From assembly GCA_017627255.1 (NCBI GenBank), contig JAGAHD010000061.1:1-49361 (forward strand): DNA of 49,361 nt. Reading direction: 5' to 3'. The number at the start of each line of letters is the position of its first letter. Position 1 is the stretch's first letter. Both the position numbers and the translations under genes were made by a program. Below the pieces are notes generated by a model that did no database searches, was not told the origin of the DNA, and was given only the letters and a program-made list of their open reading frames with translations. Below, piece after piece: positions 43,485 through 49,361 of the stretch. The DNA is from Bacteroidales bacterium. GTDB lineage: Bacteria; Bacteroidota; Bacteroidia; Bacteroidales; UBA932.

Positions 43485-44122
43485 AAGCAGTCCTGATCTA
43501 CTCCGGAGGGCTGGACAGCACCACCCTCCTGTATGAATACCGCGACCGGATCGGGCTTGCCGTCACATTCGACTATGGCTCCAAGCACAATGCCCGGGAG
43601 ATCGCCTGTGCCGTGGAGAACTGTGCCCGGCTGGGAATCCGGCACATCGTCATTCCACTCGAATTCATCGGGAAGTATTTCCGCAGCGACCTGCTGCTCT
43701 CCGGAGGGGCCGTTCCGGAAGGAAATTACGCCGAAGAGAACATGAAATCGACCGTTGTCCCGTTCCGCAACGGCATCATGCTTGCCGTTGCCGCAGGCCT
43801 TGCTGAGAGCTATGACATGGACACCGTCCTGATTGCCAACCACAGCGGCGACCATGACATCTATCCCGACTGCCGCCCTTCCTTTGTCGAGGCGTTCGAC
43901 GAGGCGACCCATGCGGGCACCTACAACGGAGTCCGGGTCGTCTCCCCCTACTGTCACCTTACCAAACGGGACATCGCGCTTCGCGGCAAGGATCTCGGCA
44001 TCGATTACGCCCTGACGTATTCCTGCTACAAGGGCGGAGAAAAACACTGCGGTCGCTGCGGGACCTGCACGGAAAGGAAAGAAGCCCTGGAAGGGTTTGA
44101 CCCCACTGAATACGAAGAATAA
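43481..44122 (+). CDS. queC: 7-cyano-7-deazaguanine synthase
   Basis: A 213-residue ATP-dependent PP-loop enzyme that converts 7-carboxy-7-deazaguanine to preQ0. The PP-loop is LIYSGGLDSTTLLYEY, VTFDYGSKHNAREIACA follows, and the zinc site is the Cys group in SCYKGGEKHCGRCGTCTER. PFRNGIMLAVAAGLAE and NHSGDHDIYPDCRP are other family segments. It overlaps the flavoprotein stop (ATGA) and precedes queD by 6 bases. Confidence 0.97.
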   Translation: MKAVLIYSGGLDSTTLLYEYRDRIGLAVTFDYGSKHNAREIACAVENCARLGIRHIVIPLEFIGKYFRSDLLLSGGAVPEGNYAEENMKSTVVPFRNGIMLAVAAGLAESYDMDTVLIANHSGDHDIYPDCRPSFVEAFDEATHAGTYNGVRVVSPYCHLTKRDIALRGKDLGIDYALTYSCYKGGEKHCGRCGTCTERKEALEGFDPTEYEE

Positions 44123-44128
44123 GAGCCT

Positions 44129-44461
44129 ATGTATTACGTTTGCAAACGAATGGAAATATCGGCCGCCCACAGCCTCATGCTTTCCTATGAAAGCAAATGC
44201 GAGGACTTGCACGGCCATAATTGGATCGTAAAGATATACTGCAAGTCCGAAACCCTCAATGCGGACGGCATGGTAACGGACTTTACGGTCATCAAACGCG
44301 AGATTTCGAATGCCCTGGACCACAAGAATCTCAATGATGTCCTACCCTTCAACCCGACGGCCGAAAACATCGCCCGCTGGATCTGTGACCATGTCGACAA
44401 CGCCTACCGAGTAGAGGTGTGGGAGTCCGAAATGAACATGGCCGCCTACGAAAGAGACTGA
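44129..44461 (+). CDS. queD: 6-carboxy-tetrahydropterin synthase
   Basis: A 110-residue zinc enzyme that makes 6-carboxy-tetrahydropterin from dihydroneopterin triphosphate, the first dedicated step toward queuosine. Zinc ligands are His in ISAAHSLML and the two in CEDLHGHNW, with the catalytic Cys in the same segment. MVTDFTVIKREISNALDHKNLN and PTAENIARWICDHV are typical. Slightly short but complete. Sits between queC and queE. Confidence 0.95.
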   Translation: MYYVCKRMEISAAHSLMLSYESKCEDLHGHNWIVKIYCKSETLNADGMVTDFTVIKREISNALDHKNLNDVLPFNPTAENIARWICDHVDNAYRVEVWESEMNMAAYERD

Positions 44462-44473
44462 CCCATTCGCGGA

Positions 44474-45046
44474 ATGTACCGGATCAACGAAATATTCTAC
44501 AGCCTCCAGGGAGAGGGGTACTGGACCGGGACACCGGTTGTCTTCGTCCGGATGAGCGGCTGTAACCTCCGTTGTCCCTTCTGTGATACCGACCATGTCC
44601 GTTTCCAGGAAATGGATGAAGCACAAATCGTTTCGGATATTCTCCGAATTGCGCCGAACTGCCGGAGGGTCTGCATCACCGGAGGAGAGCCGTCCCTGCA
44701 ACTGGACCTTCCGCTCTCCGAAGCGTTGCACCGGGCCGGCTTCCGGATCCATGTGGAGACGAACGGAACCCGTCCGCTTCCCGAAGGCATCGACTGGGTG
44801 ACCCTGAGCCCGAAGGCGGACGTCCCGGACCTCGTCGGGAACGGAACTGTCGTATTGGAAAAGGCTGATGAAATCAAGGTCGTTTACCTGGGGAACGACG
44901 TAGAGCGCTGGGCAAGGTTCCCTGCCACCTGGCATTTCCTGCAACCTTGCTCATGCTCCAACACTCGGGAAACCGTTGACTATATCCTTTCACATCCCGG
45001 GTGGAGATTATCCTTGCAGACACACAAGTATCTGAATATAAGATGA
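44474..45046 (+). CDS. queE: 7-carboxy-7-deazaguanine synthase (radical SAM)
   Basis: A 190-residue radical SAM enzyme that contracts the ring of 6-carboxy-tetrahydropterin to 7-carboxy-7-deazaguanine. The start INEIFYSLQGEGYWTGTP is diagnostic. The cluster motif is MSGCNLRCPFCDTDH (CX3CX2C). CITGGEPSLQLDLPL and FRIHVETNGTRPLPEGIDWV follow. Its product feeds QueC. The stop overlaps the glpA start (ATGA). No queF or tgt is in the window. Confidence 0.96.
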   Translation: MYRINEIFYSLQGEGYWTGTPVVFVRMSGCNLRCPFCDTDHVRFQEMDEAQIVSDILRIAPNCRRVCITGGEPSLQLDLPLSEALHRAGFRIHVETNGTRPLPEGIDWVTLSPKADVPDLVGNGTVVLEKADEIKVVYLGNDVERWARFPATWHFLQPCSCSNTRETVDYILSHPGWRLSLQTHKYLNIR

Positions 45047-46635
45047 AGAACGAATACGATGTCATTATTGTCGGAGGCGGCATAACCGGAGCCGGAACGG
45101 CCCGGGACTGCGCGATGCGCGGTTTGCGGGTCCTCTTGATCGAACGGCACGACATAGCGGCGGGAGCAACGGGCCGGAATCACGGCCTGCTACATTCAGG
45201 AGCCCGTTATGCCGTTACGGATCCGGAATCCGCCAGTGAGTGCATCCGCGAAAACCAGATCCTGAGAAACATTGCCTCGCACTGTGTAGACCAGACGGAA
45301 GGCCTGTTCATCACACTGCCGGAAGATGACCTGAATTACCAGGCTACATTCGTCGATTCCTGCCGGAATGCCGGAATCCAGGCCGAAATCATCGATCCGA
45401 AGGAAGCCCTCCGCCTTGAGCCATCCGTCAATCCCGACATCATCGGTGCCGTCAAGGTACCGGACGGCAGCGTAGACCCTTTCCGGCTCTGTGCCGCCAA
45501 CATGCTGGATGCCAAACTGCATGGAGCCCAGGTTCTGCTGTACACCGAAGTGACAGAATTCATCAAGGACGGGAATACGATCAAGGGCGTGCGGACGTAT
45601 AATACCCAGACAAAACGGAAAGGAGCATACTACGCATCCGTCGTGGTCAATGCATCCGGCATCTGGGGTCACCACGTCGCGGAGATGGCCGGTGTCCACA
45701 TCGGAATGTTCCCCGCCAAGGGATCGCTGCTGATTTTCGCCCACCGGGTGAACGACGTCGTCATCAACCGCTGCCGCAAACCGGCCAACGCGGATATCCT
45801 GGTCCCGGGCGACACGGTCTGCATCATCGGAACCACCTCGGACCGGATTCCGTTCGAAGCCTGCGACGACCTCCATGTAGAACCGGATGAAGTCAACCTG
45901 CTGATCGAAGAAGGGGCCAAACTGGCTCCCTCCCTTGCGAACACGCGCATCCTTCGGGCATTTGCCGGCGTAAGGCCGCTGGTCAGCGCCGACAACGATC
46001 CTACGGGACGCAGCATCAGCCGTGGCACGGTCTGTCTTGACCATGAGGTCCGGGACGGCGTGGGAGGTTTCGTCTCCATCACCGGTGGGAAACTGACGAC
46101 TTACCGCCTCATGGCAGAGGAGGCTACCGATCTCGTTTGCCGGAAACTGCACATAGACAAGACCTGTGAAACGGCGGTCACTCCCCTGCCCGGATCCGAA
46201 GGAAAGAGTTTCCGGGAAGTGGCGGAAAGAATCTGGGAAAACCCGACAACCATCCAAAAGGCGACGGTCGGCCGCTTGGGATCGGGGGCTGCCCGCATGA
46301 AGGACAACAGCGTCCTGGAGCAGTCGCTCATCTGCGAATGCGAGGAGGTCTCTGTCGGAGAAATCAACTCGGCCATCGAACGGCTGGACGTATCGTCCCT
46401 CACGGATCTCCGCCGCCGCACCCGTGTCGGGATGGGTACCTGCCAGGGAGAACTCTGTGCCTGCCGGGCAGCCGGACTGCTCGTCAAAGCCCATGACTGT
46501 GTGGAACGGGAAAGGGAGGACATCCGGGATTTCATGACGGAGCGCTGGAAAGGCATGTATCCGATCGGCTGGGGGGACGCCCTCCGGGAAGCAGAATATA
46601 CGCAATGGGTCTATAAACACGTACTGGGGGTATGA
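45043..46635 (+). CDS. glpA: Anaerobic glycerol-3-phosphate dehydrogenase subunit A
   Basis: A 530-residue FAD subunit that oxidises sn-glycerol 3-phosphate to dihydroxyacetone phosphate. The FAD site is YDVIIVGGGITGAGTARDCA with VLLIERHDIAAGATGRNHGL; FVSITGGKLTTYRLMAEEA is also typical. The C-terminus has a BFD-like [2Fe-2S] domain with LICECEEVSVGEI and GTCQGELCACRAAG. The ATG at 45043 overlaps the queE stop and begins the FAD fold; the upstream frame start is within queE. It overlaps glpB. Confidence 0.95.
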   Translation: MKNEYDVIIVGGGITGAGTARDCAMRGLRVLLIERHDIAAGATGRNHGLLHSGARYAVTDPESASECIRENQILRNIASHCVDQTEGLFITLPEDDLNYQATFVDSCRNAGIQAEIIDPKEALRLEPSVNPDIIGAVKVPDGSVDPFRLCAANMLDAKLHGAQVLLYTEVTEFIKDGNTIKGVRTYNTQTKRKGAYYASVVVNASGIWGHHVAEMAGVHIGMFPAKGSLLIFAHRVNDVVINRCRKPANADILVPGDTVCIIGTTSDRIPFEACDDLHVEPDEVNLLIEEGAKLAPSLANTRILRAFAGVRPLVSADNDPTGRSISRGTVCLDHEVRDGVGGFVSITGGKLTTYRLMAEEATDLVCRKLHIDKTCETAVTPLPGSEGKSFREVAERIWENPTTIQKATVGRLGSGAARMKDNSVLEQSLICECEEVSVGEINSAIERLDVSSLTDLRRRTRVGMGTCQGELCACRAAGLLVKAHDCVEREREDIRDFMTERWKGMYPIGWGDALREAEYTQWVYKHVLGV

Positions 46636-47777
46636 AATTCGACACGATCATCATCGGCGGAGGCCTGGCCGGCCTCACCGCCGGAATCAGCCTCCAGCAG
46701 GCAGGCATCCATACAGCCATCATCAGTTCCGGACAGAATGCCCTCCATTTCTTCTCCGGCATTTTCGAATCCTCAGAGACCTGTCGGGAAAGGCTGATCC
46801 GCCTGTTCTCGACAGCAGGCATCCGGGTCCAGGACATCCCCGGCTACCACCTGATGCCCATGGGCACCTTCCGGGAAGCCGGACTGTCCCTGGAAGACGT
46901 GGCCTCCTTTCCGGAGAAGAAGATCGCAGAACGGGCTCTTATCGTGAATTTCATGGGATTCCATGATTTCTTCTCCTCCTTCCTTGCGGAAGGACTGGAA
47001 AAAGAAGGCACGGCCTGCCGGATCCGCTTCATCCGTCTTCCGGAAATGGAGCATCTGCGCCAGAGTCCCAGTGAAATGCGGTCCGTGAATATCGCCCGCG
47101 TACTGGATGAGTGCTGGGAGAAGGCGGTTGCCGATATCCGTGTCCTCCACAAGGACGAGGACCTGATCATCCTGCCCCAGGTATTCGGTCTCAAGGATGC
47201 GTCAGTCCCTGAAAAAATCGCTTCCGCCCTTCCTGCCCATGTCGTTTTTGTCGGCACGATGCCGCCTTCGGTCCCGGGAATCCGCACCCAGATGAAACTC
47301 AAGCGACGTTTCGAAGTGCTGGGCGGGACATTCCTGATGGGTGACGAGGTCACATCCGCCGCCCTCCACGAGGGGGTGGTCAGCAGTGTCACGACGCGGA
47401 ACCTGGATTCGGTCCGCCTTTTTGCCGACCACTTCATCCTCGCCAGTGGCGGATACTTTTCCAAAGGACTGGTCGCGACGCCGAACCGGATTGTCGAACC
47501 GTTGTTCGGGCTGGATGTTTTCCAGGCTTCCGACAGAAACCAATGGTACCGGACCGACTTCTTCCAGGACCAGCCCTACATGGATTTTGGCGTCAGGACC
47601 GATACCTCCCTGCATGCACTCAAGGATGGTGTACCCATGAAGAACCTGTATGCCATCGGCTCGGTGCTCGGAAACACCCGGAAGGACGATTTCGGCACCG
47701 CGGCCGGCCTGGCCGTCAGTACGGCCTTTGCCGTTGCAGACGCTATCAAGGAATCCCAGAAAGAACAGCTGCCATGA
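46632..47777 (+). CDS. glpB: Anaerobic glycerol-3-phosphate dehydrogenase subunit B
   Basis: A 381-residue flavin subunit that connects GlpA to the membrane subunit. It begins FDTIIIGGGLAGLTAGISLQQAG and has SSGQNALHFFSGIFE, VVFVGTMPPSVPGIRTQMKL, LASGGYFSKGLVATPNRIVE and VLGNTRKDDFGTAAGLAVST. Length is slightly below the E. coli protein. Start and stop overlap glpA and glpC by four bases each. Confidence 0.93.
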   Translation: MKFDTIIIGGGLAGLTAGISLQQAGIHTAIISSGQNALHFFSGIFESSETCRERLIRLFSTAGIRVQDIPGYHLMPMGTFREAGLSLEDVASFPEKKIAERALIVNFMGFHDFFSSFLAEGLEKEGTACRIRFIRLPEMEHLRQSPSEMRSVNIARVLDECWEKAVADIRVLHKDEDLIILPQVFGLKDASVPEKIASALPAHVVFVGTMPPSVPGIRTQMKLKRRFEVLGGTFLMGDEVTSAALHEGVVSSVTTRNLDSVRLFADHFILASGGYFSKGLVATPNRIVEPLFGLDVFQASDRNQWYRTDFFQDQPYMDFGVRTDTSLHALKDGVPMKNLYAIGSVLGNTRKDDFGTAAGLAVSTAFAVADAIKESQKEQLP

Positions 47778-48988
47778 AACTCCAGGAATATACTGCCAGC
47801 GCGCATAATTTCGAAGAGTGCATGAAATGCACCATCTGTACGGCCTACTGCCCGGTCGTACCGGTCAATCCCCGCTACCCCGGTCCTAAACAGGCCGGAC
47901 CCGACGCAGAACGGCTGCGTCTCAAAGATCCCTATTTTTTCAATCAGGCGCTCAAGTACTGCCTGAACTGCAAACGGTGCGAAGTCGTCTGCCCTTCCGG
48001 CGTCAAAGTAGCCGATATCATCCAGTCTGCCAGAATCCGATATGACCACACCCCTCCCAAGCTTCGGGACCGGATACTGGCCAATACCGATTTCATGGGA
48101 AAACTGGCCCGGCCTTTCGCCCCCATCGTCAACGGAGTGACCGGGATGAACCTGACAAAGACAGTCCTGGATGCCACCCTGGCTATCGACCGCCACAGGA
48201 CGTTTCCCAAATACAGCGGACAGAGTTTTGAAGGCTGGCTCAAGCGCCATGCCAAGGAACAGGCCAAATATGAGCGTCAGGTCGCGTATTTCCACGGCTG
48301 TTATGTCAATTACAACAACCCGCAGCTGGGAAAGGATCTTGTGAAAGTGATGAATGCTATCGGCATCGGCGTCCAGCTGCTGGAAAAGGAGAAATGCTGC
48401 GGAGTTGCCCTGATCTCGAACGGGATGTCCAAGCAAGCCACGAAGAATGCGGAACACAACATCGCCGCCCTTCGAAAGGCGGTCGACAAGGGGCTTACCG
48501 TACTGGCGACGTCCTCGACCTGTACGTTCACGATGCGGGACGAGTACCCTGAATTGCTGAAGGTGGACAATTCCGCGGTCCGGGATTCCCTTTTACTGGC
48601 AACGCGCTATATTTATCAGTTGCTGGCCTCCGGAAAAGCCACCCTGGATTTCCGTCCGGACTACCACGCGAGGATTGCATACCATACGCCCTGCCACCTC
48701 GAGAAACTCGGCTGGGGAATCTTCTCCTACGAACTGCTGAAAATGATACCCGGAGTGGAATTCACGCTTCTGGATTCCTCCTGCTGCGGCATTGCCGGCA
48801 CCTACGGGTTTAAAAAGGAAAATTACGAGGCGTCACAGGCTATCGGAAAACCGCTCTTCGACCAGATCCGCTCGGTGAATCCGGACGTAGTGGCCTGCGA
48901 CTGTGAAACCTGCAAGTGGCAGATCGAAATGTCCACCGGTTATCCGGTGAAGCATCCGATTTCCATCCTGGCTGAAGCGATCCGCTGA
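47774..48988 (+). CDS. glpC: Anaerobic glycerol-3-phosphate dehydrogenase subunit C
   Basis: A 404-residue Fe-S subunit that passes electrons to the quinone pool. Two ferredoxin-type clusters are in CMKCTICTAYCPV and CLNCKRCEVVCPSG. Two CCG domains follow (EKCCGVALISNGMSKQA and DSSCCGIAGTYGFKKENYE, each with an upstream Cys as in YHTPCHLEKLGW). The ATG at 47774 overlaps the glpB stop. Last gene of the operon; it ends directly against the convergent partial gene at the window edge. Confidence 0.95.
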   Translation: MKLQEYTASAHNFEECMKCTICTAYCPVVPVNPRYPGPKQAGPDAERLRLKDPYFFNQALKYCLNCKRCEVVCPSGVKVADIIQSARIRYDHTPPKLRDRILANTDFMGKLARPFAPIVNGVTGMNLTKTVLDATLAIDRHRTFPKYSGQSFEGWLKRHAKEQAKYERQVAYFHGCYVNYNNPQLGKDLVKVMNAIGIGVQLLEKEKCCGVALISNGMSKQATKNAEHNIAALRKAVDKGLTVLATSSTCTFTMRDEYPELLKVDNSAVRDSLLLATRYIYQLLASGKATLDFRPDYHARIAYHTPCHLEKLGWGIFSYELLKMIPGVEFTLLDSSCCGIAGTYGFKKENYEASQAIGKPLFDQIRSVNPDVVACDCETCKWQIEMSTGYPVKHPISILAEAIR

Positions 48989-49361
48989 TCAGCGGCGACG
49001 TTCCCCGATTCGTTTGCGGAGTCCCGGAGACAGGGAGAGGCCGTACGCCTTGTCCGCCTCGTCCAGCCATTTTTCAGCCAGATCCAGGTCACCGAGCATA
49101 TAGAAAGCAAGAGCAATGTTATACGAAGCGCACGCCCGTTTTTCGTAATTTTTCGTCTTGACAAGACCCGTCCATAACCGGATGGCCTTGTCCCATTCAT
49201 ACCGGTAGGCATGTTCCGCAGCATCGACCCAGGAACCGTCCCAGTCATCATAGTAGTACAACGAGTAACGCTCAGTCTTCCAGGTTGATACAAAACGATT
49301 CGACATTTGGGCGCCGACATTCTCACCATTGTTGGATACGGACTGGAACGCCTTGTCCTGC
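48989..49361 (-). CDS. TPR-like protein, DUF6340-like (5' end outside window)
   Basis: The frame stays open through the right edge of the window, so the N-terminus is missing; the ATG at 49306 is internal. The visible C-terminal 123 or so residues hold two helical repeats of TPR type (AAEHAYRYEWDKAIRLWTGL and ACASYNIALAFYMLGDLDLA). The text around VSTWKTERYSLYYYDDWDG resembles DUF6340 proteins of Bacteroidota, which are predicted exported lipoproteins of unknown function. The family call is from memory of the pattern and moderate. Confidence 0.7.
   Translation of the reverse strand, partial: QDKAFQSVSNNGENVGAQMSNRFVSTWKTERYSLYYYDDWDGSWVDAAEHAYRYEWDKAIRLWTGLVKTKNYEKRACASYNIALAFYMLGDLDLAEKWLDEADKAYGLSLSPGLRKRIGERRR

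Overview
The window reads as ordinary chromosome from an uncultured, moderately GC-rich member of the Bacteroidota, most likely Bacteroidales. Seventeen gene starts or RNA starts are preceded by the Bacteroidota -7 promoter motif TAnnTTTG or a one-mismatch version, Shine-Dalgarno sequences are mostly absent, and the gene families match: an aspartokinase/homoserine dehydrogenase fusion, a TPP-riboswitch TonB receptor, lipoproteins, a radical SAM/SPASM-lipoprotein pair, and YidC with a large periplasmic domain. I see no tRNA, insertion sequence, phage gene, integrase or CRISPR array.

Layout. 1-573 is the 3' end of an S9 peptidase. 570-6716 (minus) holds L-serine dehydratase under its own promoter, and a surE-lpxB-beta-helix lipoprotein-small lipoprotein-radical SAM/SPASM unit. 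6866-7864 is gapA with a strong terminator. 7944-12962 (minus) is DUF349 protein-yidC-yggS-nitroreductase lipoprotein, divergent from trmD. 13762-13992 is an AT-rich gap with a leftward promoter and a hairpin but no gene, a candidate small RNA. 13993-17079 (minus) holds a TPP-riboswitch-controlled TonB receptor (probably for thiamine) and a glutaminyl cyclase lipoprotein. rnpB (RNase P RNA) lies at about 17140-17486 on the plus strand.

17522-29934 (minus) is a ten-gene branched-chain amino acid operon, ilvD-ilvB-ilvN-ilvC-leuA-leuC-leuD-(leuA2/citramalate synthase)-leuB-ilvE. It is preceded by a 17-residue leader peptide, of which 11 residues are Leu, Ile or Val, and by an intrinsic terminator: a textbook transcription attenuator. 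30013-32592 holds a nitrilase-family omega-amidase, a YiiX-like lipoprotein, a nitroreductase and a helix-hairpin-helix protein. 32699-36445 (plus) is a tightly packed unit of an unknown protein, a leucine-rich-repeat protein, an RluA-type pseudouridine synthase, an alpha/beta hydrolase and TcdA. It is followed by a convergent Fur-family regulator.

36935-41593 (minus) is a methionine/threonine operon, metY-metX-thrA, in which thrA is interrupted by an in-frame TAG that removes the last 103 or so codons of the homoserine dehydrogenase domain. A divergent Lrp/AsnC regulator follows, then a plus-strand operon joining a GltD-like flavoprotein, queC-queD-queE (7-deazaguanine synthesis) and glpA-glpB-glpC (anaerobic glycerol-3-phosphate dehydrogenase), all with overlapping or very close ends. 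The window closes in a partial TPR-like gene.

The most interesting items are the radical SAM/SPASM enzyme with its unusually short lipoprotein partner, the ilv-leu leader peptide attenuator, the amber-interrupted thrA, a serine dehydratase with Tyr at a predicted Fe-S ligand position, and the orphan promoter/hairpin pair at 13765-13952.
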